From the NCBI RefSeq assembly GCF_001039355.2, contig NW_019776169.1, positions 46,883 through 75,311 of the forward strand: a stretch of 28,429 nt of DNA. The letters are read 5' to 3'. A model generated the notes under the pieces. The model was not told the DNA's origin. It saw only the letters and a program-made list of their open reading frames with translations, and did not search any database. The number at the start of each line of letters is the position of its first letter. Positions within the stretch are counted from its first letter, which is position 1. Of the stretch, positions 1 through 8,809 are shown one piece after another. The DNA comes from Lingula anatina (lineage: Eukaryota > Brachiopoda > Lingulata > Lingulida > Lingulidae). Both the position numbers and the translations under genes were made by a program.

Positions 1-377
1 AAGACCGTCACAGACAAAGAAAGATTGTCAACGAGAGCTGCAATTTTGGTGAATCCCACGGCAACACACCGAGGCATAACGAAAATTCCTCAACTCCGTT
101 CAACACAACTTTCCTTAACTTCTCCGTCTGTATGCACCATGCAGCTCAGTTGAGTCTCATAGACCTTTATCGTGATTGTCGTCACAGTACCACATGACCC
201 AGATCTGTTGCTTAGTTTATGCATATTGAGGTGAGGTTTACTAAAACGCTTTTTGTCTATAGATTGTTTTTATAATTTTTAAATGACGGGGATCGATTAA
301 AACATAACTGTAGTGTATAGATTAAGTGCTGGATCTTCAGAATTCGAGAAATGGATTTTTATATGACTATTGTCCTT

Positions 378-537
378 TAAGAGATTTTAACAAAAAACCA
401 AACTTTTTAGAAAAAAAACAGGGACTTACTTTGAATGTAAAAATGGATTCATTAAACATTGGTAAGTATGGGAAAATTGTTGGTTACTCCAGGAAAATTC
501 ATTTTTTGGACGAAACGAAGAGTTATTATCCCTTTAA
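378..537 (-). mobile_element. TTAA-flanked TIR element, partial copy (inverted)
   Basis: Reverse complement of one half of the element seen in full at 1586-1944 and 19391-19735. It ends in GAGTTATTATCCCTTTAA at 520-537. The match to the other copies stops near 378, where their GTTAAAATCTCTCAAGAG block lies. Confidence 0.8.
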
Positions 538-909
538 GCAGCTTAGTTGTCTGTCAAGCCTTGTAACTTAAGCTGGTAGGGGGGGTAATTAACTATGTAT
601 CGTTTAGCAGCTTTAGCAAGTGTGCCAGACATCTACCGTAAGCCAATTAAGCAGAATTAAGCCAGAAAATAACCCCCGAAGATGGACCGAACCTGTTAGA
701 TCGATCTACAAAAGCTCATATACAAAATGCAGTAAACAAGAGATCCCAATATTTTTGTTGAAAATTACAATTTATAACAAAATCATGGGGAAAAGTAAAA
801 GGTTAAATCCAATTTGTGAAGTAGTTCAAAGGTCAAATTCAAGGTCCCAGGAAGACTGTCAACATATATGAGTTCCTATACTGAAGTTTAATAGTAAATA
901 TGTATTAGT

Positions 910-1299
910 GCAAGTTTTGGAGACATAAATTAAGGGACAGAAAATTTGCAAAGTTCACTGCATGGTAAAAAGTAGGTCAAAGGTCAATTTCACAGTTACA
1001 GTTAGATATACGACTTCCTATTCACATTTAACAGTAACTATGGTGTATCTCTGCCAGTTTTGGGTATATAAGGGACAGAAAATTTGCAAAGTTCACTCCA
1101 TGGTAAAAAGTAGGTCAGAGGTCAATTTCATGGATACAGTTATATTGCCAGTATATGACTTCCTATTCACACTTAATAGTAACTATGGTGTATCTCTGCC
1201 AGTTTTGGGTATATAAAGGACAGAAAATTTGCAAAGTTCACGTACTCCATGGCAAAAAGTAGGTCAGAGGTCAATTTCATGGATACAGTTAGATTGCCA

Positions 1300-1341
<42 letters not shown>

Positions 1342-1360
1342 CTTCCTATTCAAGTTCAAT
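910..1360. repeat. Three-copy tandem repeat, unit ~140 bp
   Basis: Each unit contains GGACAGAAAATTTGCAAAG (starting near 935, 1073 and 1218), then AAAAAGTAGGTCA-AGGTCAATTTCA, ACTTCCTATTCA and CTGCCAGTTTTGGGTATATA. Spacings are about 138 and 145 bp. The third unit is interrupted by a TA run at 1301-1339. Confidence 0.9.
1301..1339. repeat. (TA)n microsatellite
   Basis: About 19 uninterrupted TA units inside the third copy of the ~140-bp tandem repeat. Confidence 0.95.
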
Positions 1361-1585
1361 AGTATAGGGCCATTTCTGCTACCTGTAATTTTGAAGTTAC
1401 TACATGACATTTTAATTTCACCATTGAATATGGTGATGTTGTACTTTTTGATATAGCGCACAACACATAAATCGTATGAAAAACACTTTTTTTTTGAAAA
1501 CTTATTTGCAATATTAAACAATATTTACCGGTACCTGCATAATTATCACTGCTTCATTATTATGGACACTTATCTGGCAGAGAAC

Positions 1586-1944
1586 TTAAAGGGATAATAA
1601 CTCTTTGTTTCGGCCAAAAAATGAATTTTCCTGGAGTAAACAACAATTAATGAATGGTTAAACAATGGTTAATGAATCAATTTCTACATTCAAAGTTAGT
1701 CCCTGAATTTTTTCTAAAAAGTTTTTTTTCTTTTTTTTGTAATTATCTCTTAGGAGATTATAACTGTGTACAGAAATGTATGGAGGTCTCGTGGTCCAAT
1801 AACAAGCTCAGATATCAGAATAATAGCTACTGGGGTATAACTGCCATTTTTGTGGTAAAACAGAATATGTTATATTTCTATGAGTTATTCACAATGTTTT
1901 ATTGTGAAATATAGATCTCATATGAAGAGTTATTATCCCTTTAA
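1586..1944 (+). mobile_element. TTAA-flanked TIR element (MITE), full copy
   Basis: 359 bp with about 20-bp perfect terminal inverted repeats, TTAAAGGGATAATAACTCTT, at both ends. The outermost TTAA is consistent with a TTAA target duplication. Internal landmarks shared with the copy at 19391 are TTTCGGCCAAAAAATGAATT, CTCAGATATCAGAATAATAG and TGTGAAATATAGATCTCAT. It has no coding capacity, so it is a non-autonomous element. A TTAA target suggests piggyBac-type mobilisation; this is inference. Confidence 0.85.
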
Positions 1945-2176
1945 CTTATGGGAGTTTACAGTATCAACAAGTGTGTTTTACGTAATCTCATTTAATGGCC
2001 ACTTGAATCTTAATTGACTTTATAGCAATGAACTTATACCCAAGGGAAAATTACAAATGTGACTAGTAAAGGTCTTCAGGCCCATATAAGTCACACCTTA
2101 AAAAGATGCAGAAAATAGGTCATTTTGTCAATTTTGATACAATAATAAATAATGTTTATAACAGCACAATCAACAC

Positions 2177-2227
2177 TTAAAGGGATAATAACTCCTTGTA
2201 TGAGATCTATATTTCACAAGACATTGT
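2177..2227 (-). mobile_element. Terminal fragment of the TTAA TIR element
   Basis: Begins TTAAAGGGATAATAACTC and continues TGAGATCTATATTTCACA then ACATTGT, as in the inverted right end of the full copies. It then breaks off into unrelated sequence, so it is a solo end or truncated copy. Confidence 0.75.
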
Positions 2228-2243
2228 ACATGTGACCCATGCA

Positions 2244-2786
2244 GGCCATTTTGAAAATGGTGGCCATCTTGAAGAGGTTGTGTGAGGCATCATGTAGTAT
2301 TTAACATATAGCACAAATTTGTATGTGACCTTGGTAATAAAAATGATTTATTTAATAATTAAAGTGAACCAAAGCCCACGTCATGGAAATTTGCATTTCA
2401 GGGCGGCCATGTTGAATATTTAAAATTGACTGCTTTTAACCTCATCCAAATTTAACCAAATACCATATAAAAATGAAAATATGTCTACTTTGTATAATCC
2501 ACCCCAAAATAACTAAATAACTATGTGGACATTACAATTTTGATTTTATATGTATTAAAGATTGGGAACAAAAAGAGAAAATTTGACCAATTTTTTTTAA
2601 TGAACAACAGCAGCCATCTTGAAAACGGCGGCCATCTTGAAATTCTGGCATGGTGTTTTTTTTAGCCCATAAGCTCCCTCATCACAAAACATGTAAAGGC
2701 CATATGACACACAGTGTTTTAGTTATGTTTATCAATGATTTGTATTCTTAGAAAAAATGCAAAAAAAAAAACAGGTGGCCATCTTG
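2244..2786 (+). repeat. Cluster of six GGCCATCTTG-like motifs
   Basis: GGCCATTTTG at 2244, GGCCATCTTG at 2262, GGCCATGTTG at 2405, AGCCATCTTG at 2612, GGCCATCTTG at 2630 and GGCCATCTTG at 2777, all in the same direction. The reverse complement, CAAGATGGCC, resembles the YY1 core. They may be remnants of a dispersed repeat rather than a control region. Confidence 0.6.
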
Positions 2787-3151
2787 GATGTTGCCCGTTT
2801 CCATGGTTACGCAGGCAATTGCCATTTCCACATCATGGCTAACTTTGACCAGCAGACTCTTAGCTTTCAAATGGTATATAATTCAGGTCTGTGTATAAAG
2901 GGGACACTAAACTCCTTAAATAAAGCACTTTTTGGGGTTTTGCCGCTCACTTAAGTGACGTGGCAGCGGAGACAGCGCACAAAAACCATATGTGTAAAAC
3001 CATGTGTTCCGATAAAAAGAAGTTACATCAAATATTCATAAGTCTCTACTAACTCCATACTTTCAATAAATTTGAAAATGAACCTCTAACAGCATGAGAG
3101 ATATTAAAAAAAATTCTAAATTTGTATGTATATGCTGCACACCATATGTAC

Positions 3152-3234
3152 CTGCGCCTAAAAAGCTTATCTATGTTGGCAATGCCATCAGCAGGCATAG
3201 GAAACTGGGCCTGCCTTATCAACCAGTGCTTGTC
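3152..3234 (-). CDS. GNS: GNS coding exon 7 (last one visible)
   Basis: 83 bp encoding [18 protein letters not shown] followed by ANIDKLFRR, matching [13 protein letters not shown] of GNS. Acceptor ATTTCAG, donor GTACAT, leaving phase 2. No exon 8 (family block RWQTLLSVDDLV) was found between 1 and 3151. Confidence 0.93.
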
Positions 3235-3918
3235 CTGAAATATTATTAAGTGTTTCTTGAAATATCATTATCTGGTTTATATTAGTAATATTGCATAGTA
3301 ATATCTTATAAAGTAAATAATATAATATAATATAATATAATATAATATAATATAATATAATATAATATAATATAATATAATATAATATAATATAATATAA
3401 TATCAGCAGAGAGAGAGAGAGAAAGAGAGAGAGATGTTATTCAGTCTGCAATGAAGCATTCACCTTCCCATACACATTAAAGCTTCCATTCCTTGGTGCC
3501 TTGGTGTCATTAAAACTGTTATTGTACTGGGGGGCTGGGATTAAGGGTCCATGGCAGGCTGGGGTGGACAGCATCATGAAGAAGGGGCCTGAATCGGGTG
3601 ACTGCAGTTGAAGGAAGTCGTCTGCTCTTTTGCTCTGAATTTATGAAAATACTGCTGCTTTCCATCTTAAGTTTTCCACATATAACGACAAGGGTAGTAT
3701 GCAACTTGTGATCAGAATTTGATTGCATTTTGTGCTTCATTTTTTTTGTTCTGCAATAGTCAATGTGACATCTATTTAGTTAATTCTCTAAAAAATCCAA
3801 ACATGTATTCTTTTCTACTTTTTTAATCTCCCAATGCTATGAGCTGCCTTATATATAATAAAAATAATTCGACAAATGTGAGTGTGTATATATATATATA
3901 TACATATATCAGATACAG

Positions 3919-3956
<38 letters not shown>

Positions 3957-5414
3957 AAACATACATAAAATGGAAATAGTTTTAACATGATCTTGGGTTA
4001 AAATTATCAAATAAATAAGATAATATTGGCATATATATATAAAGAAAAGTTGAAAGGTATTGATTAAATTATGATGTTAAAGAGTTGCAGCAGTTTGATA
4101 AAAACTATAAAATGTTTGCTTCCTCTAAAATTTTATAGTCTTCATTAGCTTGGAAGAAATGTAAAATACTTATTATCCTGACCTTGTACCTTTTCTTTAA
4201 CAATTTACTCAATTGTCAAATTTGTTACATGTGTAGCACCATATTTTGTGTATCCAAGTCATATACAGTAATTCTAATCAATCACTAAATTCTATTGAAA
4301 AAAAAAATGATGTCAGTTAGGTACATGTAGTGCCTATACTTACTATAAACTTGGTTATGTCAGTAAGATAGTGCATATACTTACTATATATATATTACAT
4401 GTACAGGTATATTTATGTCAATAAGGTATACAGTGCCTGTATTAAATACATATAATGTCAGTAAGATAGTGCCAGTACTTACAATGATGTTGGTAAGGTA
4501 GTCATTCTCGTAGTTGTCCTTATGGTTCTCTACTGTTCCATTCACAGACAGGTGATAATTGTAATATCTGGAGTTACCAACCTACGAAAACCAGATAACA
4601 TTTTCAATAAGCACTTCACTTTTGAGAGCTGCTGTATGTGTTTCCATTTATAAGATTAAGTGCCCAACACAGATTCTGTCCTCAACTTTTTGTGGGATTA
4701 AAACTCTGGTCTGTGTTGGAGATGAGTACCATGAACAATTAATGCATTCACACAGACATGACCCATGACATGATGTGTGACCCATGACATGTGTGGCCCA
4801 TTGATATGATATGAACCATTAGGTGTGTCCCATGACATCCCGATGAAGTGTGACCCATCATGTGATACATGACTTGAATTGTGACCCGGCCATTACATGT
4901 GACCCGTGACTTGATGCATGACTCATTATGTGTGAACCATGACATGTGACCCATGCAGGCCTTTTCGCAGGATTGGGGGTACAGGCTGTCTAAAATTACC
5001 ACCTGTAATTTCTTACAAAATTTCAGAGAGTCCAAGTATGCCTTAGTCACTTCCAAAAAATTTTTTTTGGTGAAACTGGGGCCTGGATGGTTCACTTGGA
5101 AAACCCTTGGACCCATGATATGTGTGACCTATGACATGTGACCCATATCATATGTGTGGCCCATCGTACCATGACTTTATGCCATCCAGTGACCTCTGAT
5201 ACTCAGAGTGAAGTGGTGTTCTAGTTACATTAGCTTACCAGCCCATTCCACCAGTCCCAGCCAGGTGGTACATGTTCTGGGCCCCCTGTCTCACGTCTGC
5301 CATACTGGAATAGACCAGAGAAAATGTTTCCTTACATATATATCTTGCAATATACCACAGTACACAGACACAAGTATGTGCAAGCATGCATGCACGTATG
5401 TGCACACATACACC

Positions 5415-5457
<43 letters not shown>

Positions 5458-8400
5458 TCACACACAGCTGGCCTAAAACAATTAAATTATAGGCTATCTT
5501 AGCATATGTCATCAAATAAAAATACAAAATTTGGCTAAATACTAGGCACAAAAAGTAAAAATAAAGTCAACCATGATGAAGGAGAAATTGCATGGTTATT
5601 AATGTGCATAAAAAAGGAAATAACAATGAAAATAATACCATTTAAATACTGCTTTAAAAAAAAACTTAAGTATGCACTTTAAATTGGGCTGAAACAATTT
5701 TGAAATACATGTAAAAAAATCAAAAGGTACATGTACCAACCATATTGAGATATTTCCCAGCAAAAAAAGTGGTGTATTTCTGTTTTTTGAGATACGTGAT
5801 AAAAGCTCTCATCTCTGACTGATTCTGCCAGATGGGGCTACTGCAGTTCCCGTCCACGCTATTATTGACAGCACCATGGTTGTGGACATAGTTTCCAGTG
5901 AGAATACTGGATCGACTAGGGCAACACAATGGACTGGTGACAAACTGAATAATATATCAAATGGACAAATTTTAAGATTTAAGATTTTAAACATGTTTTT
6001 TCTATATAAAATTACACTTGATCATTGCAGATAAGAACCACAAAATAATGTTAGCAAAAAAAATTAAATTTATAAGTCCTGATAAACTTTGCCACTATCA
6101 ATGTACTGTATGGCTCTATTCCCATAGATTTTAGATCAGTCTATCCCCGCGGGGAGTCTCACTAAATTACTTTCAGATAATCCGACTTAAATGTCCGTCC
6201 CGCCTACTACAAGCTGTAAGGGGGTAATTAACTTTCGTGTCCGCCCGGCTGACAGCTATTTAGCGTGAACCCCCAGGGAGTTAGGTCGATCTAAAGTAGG
6301 TCGATCTAATCTATGGAAATGGGGTGTATGTCACTGTCTCCTATCAAAATATACATATATGCGGATGAACCTATTTTGGCAGAACACATTGACTCACAAA
6401 AGTGTCTCTTAATGAACTTTGTGAAAATATAGTTTCATTGGATATCAAGTTTTAGTGTTAAAAGCTTTCATTTACATTACTGAATTCTATTATAAAGTTT
6501 TTCCTCACAGGGAGAGGAAAGGCGCAACCCTACATTTGGGACCCAGTCTCCATCTAGTTCTAGACATCCTGGCTCCTCCATTGCAATAAGTATACATACC
6601 ATGTTCCTGAAAATGATCCCTTCATCTCCAATTAACTTCTTGGTTTTTGTCATTGGTGTCTAAAAAAAAAAAATTGCAATATGAGTCAATATGCAGTATT
6701 TGAAGGTTCTAGACCCTTTAACCTGTAGCGCCATTTACAGTATCTGTATATCTACTGTATTTCTTGCGCTATTAGTTCTGACTCAAAAGATGAGTGTAAC
6801 TGGAATATGTACAGTATAGGTAGTAACATGCCTGCACGCTCTTGTTTCCAGATAAATATGCATTAAAAAGACTGATTTCTTAGGATATCCCCCATTTCAA
6901 AAGGGAAAATATACTTTTTGGACATCATTTTATTATTTTCATGTTTCATCATTTGTCTATTAAAATACAAAAGTTTATATGATAAATGACAAGACACTGT
7001 AGATGCTTCAATTCAGAATAAATCATAGAATAATGTTAATCTCTCTCTGAAGCTTTGTGTGGAAATTATGGATAATTTTGCCTTTTACCAAGATTGATTG
7101 ATATTATATTTTGTATATATAATTCAAAGCAATTTCAATAAGTTTTGTTTTTAACCCTCTCACCCAGACCCTCTTTTGAGGTCAGTCCCTTGAATGGAAA
7201 GAATAAACATCAAGAAAGTTGTTTTGTGCTGAGGATACTACTGGTAGTTTAATTAATTGTGAAGTATGAACACAAGTTCATTATATGTTGCAATAATCAC
7301 AAAGCATGTACCAAATGTTTTGTACTGAACTGAAAGAATCAAATTGGTGGACAAAAAAAAAATTGTATGATCTCAAAAAACACAAGTCTCAATGTGGCAC
7401 TGGAATTGGATGGGAAAACATAACAATTACATCATTATCAGTTTTGTCTGTATCTAAATATCTCTAAATTTAAAATCTAGTCTTCATTCATCAAATATAT
7501 TCCTGAAATTGTGATGGAAGTCGTCTGGGAGTTCCATTTGGATTTTTTAAAATACCAACAGTCAGTGAACTCAACCAGAAAACCGGGTATTTTCTTTAAT
7601 AAGTTAATCTCGTATTTATCTATGCAGGGGAGGATCCAGGATTATTTGAAGGAGTGATAGCGCAGATGTGAACCCGACCCCCCCCCCTCCAAAAAAAAAA
7701 AAAAAAAAAAGGCATGAGATTTGGGCCCGCTGGGAGGCCCCGAAAACTTTTGGTATTTTCGAGGGTGAACAGTGCCATTTGGTACGGTTTAGTATCAGTA
7801 CTATAAGTCAGCTAGTCAAAATTCTAATTCCAAGAGGGGAATATTAGTGGGATTTCTTTTCAGAAGCCGAAAAGGGAGTTCAGGACCCCCCTGACCCCCC
7901 CTCTAAATCCGCCTCTGTCTGTGTAGTGATTGCTTTGGATCTGCTTTCTTACGTTTACCACAGTCAACCCCTTTGACAAGACAGACAAAATATTAGTTGT
8001 ATATATTTAAAATAAAGAAAACATGCATAAATAATTTATAGCTACATGTACTAGTACATGTATCAGGTGACTCTTCAAATCATGTGATGCAACCTACGGC
8101 ACTAATAATGTACTTGATCTTTTTTCAGTTCTACATCAAGCTATGTAGGTTACAGTTTTCCTTTATGCAAAATCACTTTAATGTTGATTTATCTTACATA
8201 ATTTACAATATCGCTTTGCCCCTTTTTTTTTTTTTTTTTTTTTGTTTTATCATACTGGGTCTTAAAAGATCTCGTGATAAAAAACAAAACAATGTTAGAA
8301 GTGCTATAAATAGTCCATTACCTCTCCTCCAATAACAGTGTCTTGATCATCTGTGAGTATGAACACGATATTTGGGGGACCCTTCTTGGATGCACATGTT

Positions 8401-8465
8401 TGCAGCACATTTAAAAGGATAAGCACCGACAGCATCGAAAAAATACCTCTCCCTCTACCTTCCAT
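3152..8465 (-). CDS. GNS: N-acetylglucosamine-6-sulfatase, first seven coding exons (3' part outside window)
   Basis: Lysosomal sulfatase that removes 6-O-sulfate from N-acetylglucosamine in heparan and keratan sulfate. Exons are 8465-8322, 6659-6600, 5944-5741, 5304-5239, 4581-4483, 3634-3464 and 3234-3152, all with AG/GT borders and consistent phase, giving about 275 residues. I see a signal peptide (about 1-25), the metal-binding start [11 protein letters not shown] (D39, D40) and the sulfatase signature [12 protein letters not shown], with C75 as the predicted formylglycine. [16 protein letters not shown] and [14 protein letters not shown] blocks follow, with a histidine at 219. The order matches human GNS, so about half the protein (human is about 550 residues) lies beyond position 1. 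The ATG at 8465 has A at -3 and G at +4. GNS is clearly the closest family; a lineage-specific paralogue is possible. Confidence 0.94.
3318..3403. repeat. (AATAT)n pentanucleotide microsatellite
   Basis: About 17 perfect 5-bp units in GNS intron 6, followed by a GA run at 3408-3434. Confidence 0.95.
3464..3634 (-). CDS. GNS: GNS coding exon 6
   Basis: 57 codons from [11 protein letters not shown] to NGSFNVYGK, containing [14 protein letters not shown] and [16 protein letters not shown]. The TPAPHSP block of human GNS is TPACHGP here, with the active-site histidine retained. Acceptor AAATTCAG, donor GTGAAT. Confidence 0.94.
3887..3952. repeat. Interrupted (TA)n microsatellite
   Basis: TA runs at 3887-3901 and 3922-3952 separated by a short interruption, in GNS intron 5. 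Confidence 0.9.
4483..4581 (-). CDS. GNS: GNS coding exon 5
   Basis: 33 codons with the blocks [13 protein letters not shown] and NDYLTNII, aligned with SKYYNYTLSING and VDYLTDVL of GNS. Acceptor TTTTCGTAG, donor GTAAGT. Phase 0 on both sides. Confidence 0.94.
4749..5190. repeat. Degenerate GTGACCCATGACAT satellite, interrupted
   Basis: At least a dozen imperfect copies of a 14-20 bp motif around TGTGACCCATGACATG fill 4755-4960 and resume at 5110-5190. A non-repeat segment at about 4962-5108 is inserted. The reading frames it creates on both strands are repeat translation, not a gene. It lies in GNS intron 4. Confidence 0.8.
5239..5304 (-). CDS. GNS: GNS coding exon 4
   Basis: 22 codons encoding [20 protein letters not shown] plus GL. 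This matches the GGLEHVPLGW block that follows GKYLNEYG in GNS. Acceptor CTATTCCAG, donor GTAAGC. Confidence 0.94.
5419..5455. repeat. (CA)n microsatellite
   Basis: About 18 CA units in GNS intron 3, upstream of exon 4 on the coding strand. Confidence 0.95.
5741..5944 (-). CDS. GNS: GNS coding exon 3: formylglycine active site
   Basis: 68 codons from [11 protein letters not shown] to FFAGKYLNM. It holds the C-X-P-S-R motif, whose first cysteine (C75) is converted to formylglycine, and the lysine of GKY, a usual sulfate-contacting residue. Acceptor TATTCAG, donor GTTGGT (weak). Two N-glycosylation sequons, NNS and NCS, are visible. Confidence 0.95.
6122..6317. mobile_element. Short TIR element (MITE-like) in GNS intron 2
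   Basis: Imperfect terminal inverted repeats CCATAGATTTTAGATCAG (6122-6139) and TCGATCTAATCTATGGAA (about 6301-6318) bound a GC-richer core containing CCCCGCGGGG and GGGGGTAATTAACT. The motifs GGGGTAATTAACT and a GATCGATCTA-like end also occur at 584-710, which may be a relative. It has no coding capacity. Confidence 0.6.
6600..6659 (-). CDS. GNS: GNS coding exon 2
   Basis: A 60-bp exon encoding [20 protein letters not shown], matching the TPLKKTKALIG block that follows the metal site in GNS. The acceptor has a long pyrimidine run ending TTTTAG, and the donor is GTATGT. Phase 0 on both sides. Confidence 0.92.
7625..7917. mobile_element. CAGGGGAGGATCCAG / CTAAATCCGCCTCTG TIR element in GNS intron 1
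   Basis: 293 bp with imperfect inverted ends CAGGGGAGGATCCAG and CTAAATCCGCCTCTG. The interior is rich in C and A runs (CCCCCCCCC at about 7679, A18 or more at about 7691). Its form is that of the widespread non-autonomous GGCGGATCCAG elements of invertebrate genomes, often placed with hAT. TCTATG before the left end and TCTGTG after the right end may be a decayed target duplication. Confidence 0.6.
8322..8465 (-). CDS. GNS: GNS coding exon 1: signal peptide and metal site
   Basis: 48 codons starting [18 protein letters not shown] and ending [11 protein letters not shown] before donor GTAATG. The hydrophobic run at residues 9-24 is the signal peptide. D39 and D40 align with the calcium-binding aspartates of sulfatases. 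Phase 0 at its end. Confidence 0.93.
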
Positions 8466-8580
8466 TCTACCTGTAGAAGTACCCGTGACGTGACAAGTGG
8501 GCGGAGCGTTGTTACGCACAATGCTTGGGGGACAAATGTGATGCGACTCCCGGTTTTCCTACCCTATTTTCTAGATTCCG
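8466..8580 (-). promoter_or_regulatory. Probable GNS promoter / 5' UTR
   Basis: The 115 bp upstream of the GNS start codon carry a GC-box-like TGGGCGGAGC (8498-8507) and a CRE-like GTGACGTGAC (8485-8494). The stretch is more GC- and CpG-rich than its surroundings. The role is inferred from position and motifs only; the transcription start is not visible. Confidence 0.35.
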
Positions 8581-8774
8581 GTATTGCCAGCTCGATCTTG
8601 ATTTCATATATAACCCATAGCAGCAATACAAGCAATACTAGTAAAAATGACTCCAAGGTATATTTAATATTTACAAGCTAATTTTTACGTTGCTCTGACA
8701 CTCAGGGTAGGTTTTCCCCATACTTTATAATGGACGGATGATAAAAAATTGCTCGTCAAAAACAGCTCGTTTTG

Positions 8775-8809
<35 letters not shown>

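Larger units (their letters stand above)
1..3151. other. GNS intron 7 (to left edge), repeat-rich
   Basis: No exon was found here. If the GNS model is right, this is part of the intron after exon 7. It holds three of the four TTAA-flanked inverted-repeat element copies, the ~140-bp tandem repeat, and a cluster of GGCCATCTTG motifs. Positions 1-240 look like unique sequence with no recognisable content. Confidence 0.7.

Noticed and set aside
910-1360. Direct repeats considered as a CRISPR array
   Set aside because: Three ~140-bp diverged units in an animal genome, without short repeats or unique spacers of regular size.
4748-5116. 122-codon open frame on the minus strand
   Set aside because: It is a translation of the degenerate GTGACCCATGACAT repeat and the segment inserted in it; no domain, and it lies inside a GNS intron.
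8304-8519. Longer GNS N-terminus starting at 8519
   Set aside because: The codon at 8519 is GTG. The first ATG in frame is at 8465, has a good initiation context and starts a normal signal peptide.
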